Origin: Nitrososphaeraceae archaeon
Lineage (GTDB): Archaea > Thermoproteota > Nitrososphaeria > Nitrososphaerales > Nitrososphaeraceae
Assembly (NCBI GenBank): GCA_021155845.1
Contig: JAJNBK010000094.1
Span: 1 to 11,688, forward strand
Direction of reading: 5' to 3'
Length of the DNA stretch: 11,688 nt
Below, piece by piece: positions 1-5,569 of this stretch (the stretch's first letter is position 1; each line of letters starts with the position of its first letter). The notes beneath the pieces were generated by a model. That model did no database searches, had not been told where the DNA came from, and saw only the letters and a program-made list of their open reading frames with translations. A program made the position numbers and the translations under genes.

Positions 1-118
1 AACCTTTCCAAGCTTGGAACAATTGCTCATACTCTGGCGACGCTGGATCAACTAAACCAAGTTGCATCATGAATTTAAGGTCATCACGAATTGCTTTGTG
101 TTCTACTACTTTTGCATT
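1..118 (-). pseudogene. SnoaL-like protein, partial (window edge), 5' part missing
   Basis: Read on the minus strand, positions 118 to 1 form an open frame that matches residues 141-179 of the two-domain protein at 3555-4583 without gaps. It includes the block VEHKAIRDDLKFMMQLG and ends in LFQAWKG at the window edge. That is the last strand and helix of a SnoaL-like fold plus the start of the linker. Nucleotides 56-108 are identical to 4101-4153. The frame is closed at its 5' side by a TAA at 119-121, exactly where the match to the paralogue stops, and the Lrp-like gene ends 11 bases further on. The upstream half of the cyclase domain is therefore gone. A second domain may continue intact outside the window and could start at the internal Met-Met. 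I read it as a truncated paralogue; whether the rest is expressed cannot be seen here. Confidence 0.7.
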
Positions 119-131
119 TTATGGTTCTTCT

Positions 132-1010
132 TTACTTTTTATAATAGCGTAGTTGAAAGGCTTTTGTGATTTCATTATTGTTTACTTTTGTTATCTTTCC
201 AAGCTTTCGTTCAATTGCTTTCACTATTGAGTCTTGATTATATTCAATTTGTATTGGTATGAATACATTAGCACCTTTCACCCCACGGAAGGACTCAATC
301 CTAGATCGAATGGATTCAATCTTGAAAACATCTTCGCTAGCAAGTATTACTCCTATTGTGTCTGCTTGATTATGCAGAAATGAAGATAAAATGAGATAAT
401 GATGCAATTCGCTAAAGATTTCTTCAATCAAAGCTCGATATGACCTACTACTGCCACTCTCAACTTTAATCTCCAAAAAGAATATGATTTGTCCTTTCAT
501 TGCATGAGGATTGGGAAGAATCGTAAATTCTAATATATGGCTGTTTTTCATTCTGTCAAGTCGCCTACGTATAGTTTTGGGTGAGATTGCAATTGCTTTT
601 CCTATCTCAGATATCTCCATCCTTGGATGTTGCACTAATTGTTTTATTATATGGTAGTCAGTTTCTGTAAGGTTATGAGACATCTTGGTGGGATAGATAT
701 GGTTCTCAACTACAACTCCAAGAATTGCAGACTGTAATGACTGTAATAGCAATTCAATTTTCTCTTCTGACCCTTCTCTTACTGCAATTGAGAATCCCAT
801 AGCTCCCCCAAGTACATGGAATTTGTATTGTACGTCGCCTACCAAATTTATCTTGTCAATTAAGTCTTTGTTTACCATACTCTTTCTAAGTGCAAATGAG
901 CATGTTGATTTATATCCAATGATTGAAGGATTAACCGTTACAATGAACCTTTCTATGACTTTAGCAGAAATCATCTTATCGACTCTTGTCTTAACACTCT
1001 TCGTAGTCAA
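132..1010 (-). CDS. Lrp/AsnC-type transcriptional regulator with two winged-helix motifs, N-terminus damaged
   Basis: The 292-residue product has the layout of thaumarchaeal Lrp/AsnC-like proteins duplicated in one chain. A partial first helix-turn-helix lies at residues 1-25 (KSVKTRVDKMISAKVIERF), followed by a mixed alpha/beta sensor-like region at about 35-105. A complete second helix-turn-helix lies at about 114-160 (EISEIGKAIAISPKTIRRRL), and a second sensor-like region runs to about 260. Such proteins usually bind DNA as multimers and respond to small ligands; the ligand here is unknown. The start used is a TTG at 1008-1010. The frame stays open upstream to a TAA at 1065-1067, and the two codons before that TAA are ATG TTC (1068-1073). 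Removing this single stop would add about 21 residues and complete the first helix-turn-helix (ATGLTTKSVK region). The gene is therefore either nonsense-mutated at codon 3 or starts at the TTG with a shortened first domain. A TATA-like stretch lies at 1120-1129. Confidence 0.8.
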   Translation of the reverse strand: MTTKSVKTRVDKMISAKVIERFIVTVNPSIIGYKSTCSFALRKSMVNKDLIDKINLVGDVQYKFHVLGGAMGFSIAVREGSEEKIELLLQSLQSAILGVVVENHIYPTKMSHNLTETDYHIIKQLVQHPRMEISEIGKAIAISPKTIRRRLDRMKNSHILEFTILPNPHAMKGQIIFFLEIKVESGSSRSYRALIEEIFSELHHYLILSSFLHNQADTIGVILASEDVFKIESIRSRIESFRGVKGANVFIPIQIEYNQDSIVKAIERKLGKITKVNNNEITKAFQLRYYKK

Positions 1011-1119
1011 ACCAGTTGCTTTAACTATTTTTACGACATCACACGAGTTTATTGCTGCCTGCTCTTAGAACATAGACGTCTGGTCTTGAAAAGAAACGAG
1101 GATAAATCTTTAGCAATCA

Positions 1120-1129
1120 ATTTAATATA
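1120..1129 (-). promoter_or_regulatory. Possible TATA box of the Lrp-like gene
   Basis: The minus strand reads ctatattaaa here, about 50 nt before the ATG at 1073. Initiation about 25 nt downstream would leave a leader of roughly 25 nt. The spacing is looser than for the other genes in the window, so the assignment is weak. Confidence 0.35.
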
Positions 1130-1330
1130 GCAAAGATAGTGTCGGCGGGGGACAATATGCCATTGTCAAAGTTGTAAGATAATATTCCAATTGATAGAGA
1201 TAATATGTAATTGTTTATTAGATAATTTCCTTATTATTTTCTATGTACTGGGAGGAATTTTTCAGATCTACTTTTGCCATCATAAGAAAGAACATTATTG
1301 TCCCAAATGTACACCTTGAGTAATACAAGA

Positions 1331-1341
1331 GATAAATTATC
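1331..1341 (+). promoter_or_regulatory. TATA box of the SnoaL-like gene
   Basis: The A/T-rich element gataaattatc is centred about 26 nt before the ATG at 1362, which places transcription start on or next to the start codon. This is the expected geometry for an archaeal leaderless transcript, and no Shine-Dalgarno sequence is present. Confidence 0.55.
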
Positions 1342-1345
1342 TGCA

Positions 1346-1366
1346 GACATATGGATTCCATATGTC
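1346..1366. promoter_or_regulatory. Near-perfect palindrome covering the SnoaL start codon (putative operator)
   Basis: The arms gacatatgga (1346-1355) and tccatatgtc (1357-1366) are exact reverse complements separated by one base. The right arm contains the ATG at 1362-1364, and the element begins 4 bases after the TATA-like box. A protein dimer bound here would cover the transcription start, so repression is the simplest reading. The dyad could also fold at the 5' end of the mRNA. Confidence 0.6.
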
Positions 1367-1781
1367 TTTATCAACAAAAAAGGCTCTTGTTAAATCATTT
1401 GTAGAAGAAGTTTTCAATAATCACGACATATCAGCCACTGAAAAATATTTGGCAGGATATCGAAATGAAGAATTCAAACAATTCAAAGAATCCTTAACTC
1501 CGTTCTTTACAGCGTTTCCCGACATCCATGCAAACATAGAACACATAGTTGCAGAAGACAACCTCGTAGTAGTATTTCTTAATTTTACTGGAACACATAA
1601 AGGAGAATTTCAAGGAAGATCACCAACAAACAAACAAGTAAACATAAGATCAGCAGATCTCTATAGAATAGAGAATGAAAAAATTGTAGAACATTGGGAT
1701 GTAGTAGATCAACTAAATTTGCTGCAACAAACAGGCGCACAATTACGCTCGAACAAGCAAATCAGGAATAAAAAAGGATAA
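1362..1781 (+). CDS. SnoaL-like ester cyclase / NTF2-fold protein
   Basis: The 139-residue protein has the size and pattern of a single-domain SnoaL-like polyketide-cyclase family member. An N-terminal helix (KALVKSFVEEVFNNHD) is followed by the FFTAFPDIHANIEHIVAEDN segment and strands VVVFLNFTGTHKGEFQG. The diagnostic end is RIENEKIVEHWDVVDQLNLL. SnoaL proper closes a ring in polyketide synthesis; the many environmental relatives act on unknown small molecules, so no substrate is claimed. The ATG at 1362 lies inside a palindrome and about 26 nt after a TATA-like box. A second ATG at 1351 is in another frame. It is related to, but clearly distinct from, the N-terminal domain of the protein at 3555-4583. 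It is transcribed away from the Lrp-like gene, so that regulator is a candidate controller by position only. Confidence 0.85.
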   Translation: MSLSTKKALVKSFVEEVFNNHDISATEKYLAGYRNEEFKQFKESLTPFFTAFPDIHANIEHIVAEDNLVVVFLNFTGTHKGEFQGRSPTNKQVNIRSADLYRIENEKIVEHWDVVDQLNLLQQTGAQLRSNKQIRNKKG

Positions 1782-2010
1782 TAGCAAAGGTCTAAAAAAT
1801 TTTGAGGTCACACATTAAGAGTACATCACCCATCTATCATCTATAACTAAAATTCACGGGCAACCTGACTTCGAGTTGCTCCTCTTGCGCCAAAATAAGT
1901 TTGCTTTCATATGACCGTTGATATTAGTTTTACACTGCCATTTCCTTAACCTTTGATTTCATCATAGCCCATTTCCAAAACGTTGCTCGACTTCGATTAG
2001 TTGTACCATA

Positions 2011-2019
2011 ACTTATTTA
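2011..2019 (+). promoter_or_regulatory. Possible TATA box of the DoxX-family gene
   Basis: The A/T-rich stretch acttattta lies about 33 nt before the ATG at 2048, leaving a leader of only a few bases. It is the best match in the 266-bp gap after the SnoaL gene, which otherwise shows no ribosome-binding sequence. Confidence 0.4.
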
Positions 2020-2047
2020 GTCAGCGAGCTGATTTTACCATAGCGAG

Positions 2048-2494
2048 ATGACCCCAAGAAGGTTACTGATGTTTGGACCTCTTGTGATAAGGATTCTGGC
2101 CGGAATTGCGTTTATAGTAGCTGGATTACCAAAGTTTGAAAACATTGCAGTTACTCAAGGCTTTTTTCAGCAATTTGGCCTTCCTCCTGAACTGGCCCTC
2201 CCCATCGGTCTATTAGAAGTTATCGGTGGAATATTTCTGCTTGTAGAGGTGGTAACAAGAATAACTGCTGCCCTTTTTGTAATAGAAATGATCGGTGCTA
2301 CTCTTGTTGTCGGGTTATCTCAAGGCTTTGTAAGAGGATATGAACTCACTTTGCTGTTAACGGCGATATGTACAAGTCTCTTATTGACAGGTCCAGGAAG
2401 AATATCTATTGAGTGGGACGTATTGAAAAGAGAAGTGTTTCCAAGAGCTAAATGTATCATGCAAGACCATAAGGATGCAGTAAAAACAATGTGA
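2048..2494 (+). CDS. DoxX family integral membrane protein
   Basis: The 148-residue protein shows the four membrane segments of the DoxX family at about residues 9-28, 48-68, 71-93 and 100-116. The family signature after helix 1 reads AGLPKFENI, and helix 2 carries GLLEVIGGIFLL. DoxX was first described as a subunit of an archaeal terminal quinol oxidase complex. Most relatives are general membrane proteins linked to redox or thiol stress, so a specific role here is not known. The C-terminal tail of about 30 residues is basic and probably cytoplasmic. The start is the ATG at 2048, just downstream of a TATA-like acttattta at 2011-2019. A run of six T at 2535-2540, about 40 bases after the stop, could serve as terminator. 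Confidence 0.85.
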   Translation: MTPRRLLMFGPLVIRILAGIAFIVAGLPKFENIAVTQGFFQQFGLPPELALPIGLLEVIGGIFLLVEVVTRITAALFVIEMIGATLVVGLSQGFVRGYELTLLLTAICTSLLLTGPGRISIEWDVLKREVFPRAKCIMQDHKDAVKTM

Positions 2495-2886
2495 TATTAT
2501 AGCTTATCATAAAAAAATGCTCTGGCAACCAAGATTTTTTCAGAATAGTCAACTACAAGGTAGTAGTATCCGAGAGGACACCGTTTGTATCTAAAAGCGT
2601 CTTGTTCTAAAATGAGATCCAGAACAATAGCCGCAATAATCGTTAGTGCTTACTCTTTTGTGACAGATACATTCGCAGTTTCCGCCACGACTTCCTATAA
2701 ATTTTCTTTTATTCACAATGATATTATAGCATTATTAGTATTTTAACCTCTGAGGATCTTGTTTTACTCTTATATGATTGGAACCTTACTCATGATCGAC
2801 AATACCGCTAAAAAAGTGTAGAAAATCAAAGTGTCTGATGAGTTAGAACCTAAGGTGGTTTTTTATGTCAATAAAAGAGAAAAAGG
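2495..2886. other. Intergenic region with two tiny reading frames
   Basis: Between DoxX and the convergent DUF1428-like gene I see only a 44-codon secreted-like ORF (2612-2746) and a 39-codon frame (2774-2890) interrupted by one TAG. No repeat, RNA gene or strong promoter stands out. Confidence 0.5.
2612..2746 (+). CDS. Possible small secreted peptide (44 aa)
   Basis: The 44-residue ATG frame begins MRSRTIAAIIVSAYSFVTDT, followed by FAVSATTS. This is a basic start, a mostly hydrophobic stretch and an A-x-A-like site, as in a signal peptide. Only about 20 residues would remain after cleavage. It could be an independent small peptide, or the remaining 5' end of a lost secreted-protein gene, as seen elsewhere in the window. 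An A/T-rich element (tatctaaaa, 2588-2596) lies about 20 nt upstream. I do not recognise a family. Confidence 0.35.
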   Translation: MRSRTIAAIIVSAYSFVTDTFAVSATTSYKFSFIHNDIIALLVF

Positions 2887-3288
2887 TTAGTTTGAAAACA
2901 ATATTGCGTTAAAAGTCACTCTATATCTTGATGTGGGGGTGAACTCCCCAATTATGCAGCTGGTACCTGGAGTGACGAGATCCATGAAATGTCGGAAAAG
3001 TGAACCGCAACTTTCATCATTTTGCATCTTTGCGCAGACGTCATCCCGGTGCTTACGATCTCTATAGAAAATTAACTCCAGCCAAACCTCCTCGTCTCGG
3101 TTGGCCGAGACAGCTTTAGCTATGTTCGTAAGACCCTCCATGGGTACCTCGATATTGTTTAGCTGGAAGAATGAATGCCAAGCCCCGTATTCCCTAATTA
3201 TGTCAGCAAATTGTTTATTGAGCCGCATCACCGCGTCATGGTTCTTTTTTTTGTACTCGTGAGACGAATTGATCGACCTCACTTCCAA
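2887..3288 (-). CDS. DUF1428-like protein
   Basis: The 133-residue product resembles the DUF1428 family (dimeric alpha/beta-barrel-like proteins of unknown function, for example E. coli YbaA). It has an N-terminal helix with IIREYGAW, a segment on which the VPMEG...AVSANRDEEVW block follows, then the diagnostic ELIFYRDRKHRDDVCAKM, and near the end a GEFTP turn equivalent to the family's MxxGGF region. The start used is TTG (3286-3288), because an in-frame TAG lies 12 bases upstream and a gagga Shine-Dalgarno-like sequence sits 5 bases before it. A GTG two codons later is an alternative. This gene looks richer in G+C than its neighbours and is one of the few here with a plausible ribosome-binding site, so separate acquisition is possible. 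It contains a 7-bp hairpin, gtctcgg/ccgagac, at 3094-3111. Confidence 0.7.
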   Translation of the reverse strand: MEVRSINSSHEYKKKNHDAVMRLNKQFADIIREYGAWHSFFQLNNIEVPMEGLTNIAKAVSANRDEEVWLELIFYRDRKHRDDVCAKMQNDESCGSLFRHFMDLVTPGTSCIIGEFTPTSRYRVTFNAILFSN

Positions 3289-3319
3289 TCCATTCCTCTA
3301 GTTCTGTTACGTGTTTGAT

Positions 3320-3333
3320 TTGCTCATGAGCAA
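3320..3333. promoter_or_regulatory. 14-bp perfect palindrome in the DUF1428-like gene promoter
   Basis: The sequence ttgctcatgagcaa is its own reverse complement. It lies directly downstream of a minus-strand TATA-like box (3334-3342) and about 30 bases before the TTG start at 3288. It would therefore sit between the TATA box and the expected transcription start, a usual place for an archaeal repressor site. Confidence 0.5.
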
Positions 3334-3342
3334 TACTATAAA
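3334..3342 (-). promoter_or_regulatory. TATA box of the DUF1428-like gene
   Basis: On the minus strand this reads tttatagta. Initiation about 25 nt downstream gives a leader of roughly 20-25 nt, which leaves room for the gagga ribosome-binding sequence before the TTG start. Confidence 0.45.
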
Positions 3343-3441
3343 GAGTGTAATCTAAAAATATGCAAGGGAGTAATAGTAGTTGCAATACATCAAAGGTCAA
3401 GAAAAGAAATCAACTAGCAACGACGAAGGTGTGAACCTTAT

Positions 3442-3475
3442 AATATAGAATATTGAAGGTATCAATATAGAATAT
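3442..3475. repeat. 12-bp direct repeat aatatagaatat, two copies
   Basis: Identical copies lie at 3442-3453 and 3464-3475, so the repeat period is 22 bp, two turns of B-DNA. This is the intergenic space between the DUF1428-like and SnoaL/SgcJ genes. It may be a paired protein site or simple A/T-rich drift; no promoter function is assigned. Confidence 0.5.
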
Positions 3476-3554
3476 AGTAGGCAGTGATGAGAATAAAAGG
3501 TAAAACAATACAAGATGCAACCATCGGTCGGTAACATTTAGAGATACTGCTTGA

Positions 3555-4583
3555 TTAGATCTCCTTCCTAAGCTCCTCTGTCAGTGCCTGAGACATATCT
3601 GGTCTTCCAATATACTGAGCTCGTGTATTCTGAAATGCAGCAAGCCGCCATTTACCATCACTACCTCTCATGGCTACAAGTGTATGGATTGAATTTCGCT
3701 CAGGTTCAATATCTGTTTGCCCGGCCATAATGGTCCCACCAACTATATGCATTATGGCTACATCTGGAGTAAGAAACCGCACACTTCTAATCTTTCCTAC
3801 CAGACGACTGCCTTTAACGAATGTGTCAAAGAGCTGTTGATGAAATGATGCTATTTCCTGACACCCTTTGAGATGCATACCATCAAAGCCGACAAGATCA
3901 CCGTCCTCAGCGAACGGAGCAGCAAAGGCATCCCCACTGCCTTTGTTCCAGCCATCGATCATTTGGAAATAAAGAGAACGTACTGCAGTTTCATCATCAG
4001 TAAATGATTTTGAGGTTGGCAGCTGAGACATTTGTGACTGCATAAAGCCCTTCCAAGCTTGGAACAATGGTTCATATTGTATAGAGCTTGGACCCACTAT
4101 ACCAAGTTGCATCATGAATTTAAGGTCATCACGAATTGCTTTGTGTTCTACTATTTTTCCATCTTCGCCAATTATGTGGATATGTACTGCTTGATAAGAT
4201 ACATTATGTCCTGTTGGAGGAGCAATGCCAAAAAAGTTTCCTACGTGTTTTCCAGTTACATTCAATATCGATATAACCTTATCGCCTGATGCAATGGTTT
4301 CTTGTTCTTTATAATGAAGATCAGCAAAAGCACTTCGTAGATTCTTGACAGTATCTATAAACTCTTCGGGTCCTCTTAGCGTTGACCTGACTGGATCTAC
4401 TTGTGATTCATGATTAAAGTATTCAGGACTTATGAATTCATGAACTCTGCTCACATCTCCAGTGTTAAGAGCTTCAAATGCTTCTCTGACAACTCTGATA
4501 CCGGTTGTTTCTGTTTCTGGTTTTACTTTTGATTCTACTTCCTCTTTTCCTTTTTTAGGATTTGTATCTGTAACTTTTTCCAT
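3555..4583 (-). CDS. Two-domain NTF2-fold protein: SnoaL-like cyclase plus SgcJ/DUF4440-like domain
   Basis: The 342-residue protein has three parts. Residues 1-28 are charged and probably disordered. Residues 29-165 form a SnoaL-like domain (VREAFEALNTGD, GPEEFIDTVKNLRSAFADLH, NVTGKHVGNFFG, then KIVEHKAIRDDLKFMMQLG). After a linker, residues about 196-335 match the SgcJ/EcaC/DUF4440 type (LYFQMIDGWNKGSGDAFAAP, FAEDGDLVGFDGMHLKG, and the terminal strand GKWRLAAFQNTRAQYIGRP). Both domains have the NTF2 cone fold that binds small hydrophobic molecules; fusing two gives an internal pseudo-dimer. No substrate can be named. The ATG at 4581-4583 is preceded by a TATA-like tttttatca (4613-4621) and no Shine-Dalgarno. 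A fragment of a close paralogue is at 1-118. Confidence 0.85.
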   Translation of the reverse strand: MEKVTDTNPKKGKEEVESKVKPETETTGIRVVREAFEALNTGDVSRVHEFISPEYFNHESQVDPVRSTLRGPEEFIDTVKNLRSAFADLHYKEQETIASGDKVISILNVTGKHVGNFFGIAPPTGHNVSYQAVHIHIIGEDGKIVEHKAIRDDLKFMMQLGIVGPSSIQYEPLFQAWKGFMQSQMSQLPTSKSFTDDETAVRSLYFQMIDGWNKGSGDAFAAPFAEDGDLVGFDGMHLKGCQEIASFHQQLFDTFVKGSRLVGKIRSVRFLTPDVAIMHIVGGTIMAGQTDIEPERNSIHTLVAMRGSDGKWRLAAFQNTRAQYIGRPDMSQALTEELRKEI

Positions 4584-4612
4584 TTTTAATTAAATGAATT
4601 AATGTCTGAACA

Positions 4613-4621
4613 TGATAAAAA
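4613..4621 (-). promoter_or_regulatory. TATA box of the two-domain SnoaL/SgcJ gene
   Basis: The minus strand reads tttttatca, centred about 34 nt before the ATG at 4583, leaving a leader of a few bases. Confidence 0.4.
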
Positions 4622-4790
4622 GTTGATAGGATTACCTAACTACATTTCTGACATTCTATTCTCAATTGTACTCATTTGTTTCCTGTAAGTATCACAAATG
4701 GTCAAGTTATGTAGAGTATTCCGTCTTTCCCTATCCTTATCTATGATATTGCTTCTATCGTAAGTGACATGTATATTCTAGTCATGTAAA

Positions 4791-4799
4791 TCTATAAGA
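4791..4799 (+). promoter_or_regulatory. TATA box of the decayed flavin-binding gene
   Basis: The element tctataaga is centred 30 nt before the ATG at 4826. The promoter is still recognisable although the gene behind it is broken. Confidence 0.4.
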
Positions 4800-5011
4800 T
4801 AGATAGTAGTAACGTGAGCTATGTAATGAAGATTATTGGTGCCATGGGTACATCCTTAGATATGACTGAGAAAGAAACTTTAGGTTCCTTGAAAGCAGAT
4901 TAAACTTACAGTTGGCTACCATTGATGAAGTCGGCGATCCTAATATTATCCTCTATCGTTCGAATATGACGATGACAAAAAGAGACTCTTTATTATCACT
5001 TCTAAAACGTC

Positions 5012-5097
5012 AAAAAAGTCCAGAATATTCGCAGGAATAAGAAGACCCTTGAGTAAAAAAGTCCAGAATATTCGCAGGAATAAGAAGACCCTTGAGT
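5012..5097 (+). repeat. Perfect 43-bp tandem duplication
   Basis: Positions 5012-5054 and 5055-5097 are identical, each starting with aaaaaagtccag and ending with cccttgagt, with no spacer. The unit length is not a multiple of three. The duplication lies inside the decayed flavin-binding gene. The absence of differences between copies suggests a recent event. Confidence 0.95.
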
Positions 5098-5155
5098 GTC
5101 ATTAAACAGTTCAAAACATTATTTCATAAGAGGTTCCATAGCAGGTACCAGACAA

Positions 5156-5184
5156 CTGAACCCATCTACCAGCAAGGTTGAAAC
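5156..5184 (+). repeat. Copy 1 of a short dispersed repeat with tRNA T-arm resemblance
   Basis: The sequence ctgaaccc followed by tctaccagcaaggtt recurs at 8390-8416, with a two-base length difference between the two blocks. Here the following bases are gaaact, where the second copy has a tRNA-like caaatcc. No tRNA can be folded around either copy. Confidence 0.45.
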
Positions 5185-5190
5185 TATATG

Positions 5191-5569
5191 AGGATACTTT
5201 ATTTGTAGATGCCTAAATAATTGGTATTATCATAAACTCTACTCTTAAACTACGTTTCCAATTAACAGTAACGAAGTTATTTATTTTCTAATATAGGAAT
5301 TCCTATAATTAATTTTTGAATTGTTATCTGAATCCACTTACATGTAGGGCTCATCCACATAAGAACCTGTGTGTAGTCAAGAGAGAGAATTAGCTGTCAT
5401 TTCAACGATTAATTAACAGATCTACGACATCAAATTTTTCATAGTCATCAAAGAATTAGAAAAGATCGAGTCTGAATTAATAGTAGAATATTATCTCTTT
5501 ATTGTTAATTATGTATATATCCGTAGTCATATACAAAATAAGGGCCTATTTCTGAGGATTGGACCCACT
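5191..5569. other. A/T-rich region without a gene
   Basis: No coding frame longer than a few codons with coding character is visible on either strand. The only ordered element is a 16-bp perfect palindrome at 5292-5307. The right end lies downstream of the pirin stop codon. Confidence 0.6.
5292..5307. repeat. 16-bp perfect palindrome tataggaattcctata
   Basis: The sequence equals its own reverse complement over all 16 bases and contains a GAATTC core. It is more than 250 bases from the end of the pirin gene and more than 100 bases from the decayed gene to its left, so no promoter is evident next to it. Confidence 0.6.

Larger units (their letters stand above)
1074..1361. other. Divergent intergenic region between the Lrp-like gene and the SnoaL gene
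   Basis: This region holds the promoters of both flanking genes. It contains a small inverted repeat gacaat-atgcc-attgtc (1151-1167) and a further attgtccc at 1297-1304 that mirrors gggacaat at 1149-1156. A 26-codon ATG frame occupies 1243-1323. A second plus-strand frame, open from about 1139 to a TGA at 1318-1320, ends in a Cys/His-rich tail (CHHKKEHYCPKCTP). Neither has enough support to be called a gene. Confidence 0.5.
4826..5190 (+). pseudogene. Pyridoxamine 5'-phosphate oxidase-like FMN-binding split-barrel protein, decayed
   Basis: Pieces of one protein appear in different frames. The first frame runs from the ATG at 4826 (internal Met at 4862: MTEKETL) to TAA 4901-4903. A shifted frame gives FLESRLNLQLATIDEVGDPN. 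Another shift gives PLSFEYDDDKKRLFIITSKT, and then KKVQNIRRNKKTLE. Together these form the N-terminal half of a pyridoxamine-oxidase-like protein of the kind that binds FMN or F420. Lesions: one slip near 4880, one missing base near 4948, and a 43-bp tandem duplication (5012-5097). The duplicated copies are read in two different frames, and the second copy returns to the ancestral frame before TAA 5103-5105. A weak continuation (VSLNSSKHYFIRG) follows in another frame up to about 5190. The real C-terminal part is not recognisable. Confidence 0.75.

Noticed and set aside
823..1068. 81-codon plus-strand frame
   Set aside because: Antisense to the Lrp-like regulator, including its helix-turn-helix region.
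1847..1972. Minus-strand frame ending in FGARGATRSQVAREF
   Set aside because: The ending looks protein-like, but the frame holds two stop codons in 42 codons and has no identifiable homology or promoter.
3094..3111. 7-bp hairpin gtctcgg/ccgagac
   Set aside because: It lies inside the DUF1428-like coding sequence and is explained by Arg/Glu codons; no sign of regulatory function.
4059..4289. 76-codon plus-strand frame
   Set aside because: Antisense to the two-domain SnoaL/SgcJ gene; Cys/Tyr/Phe-rich shadow composition.
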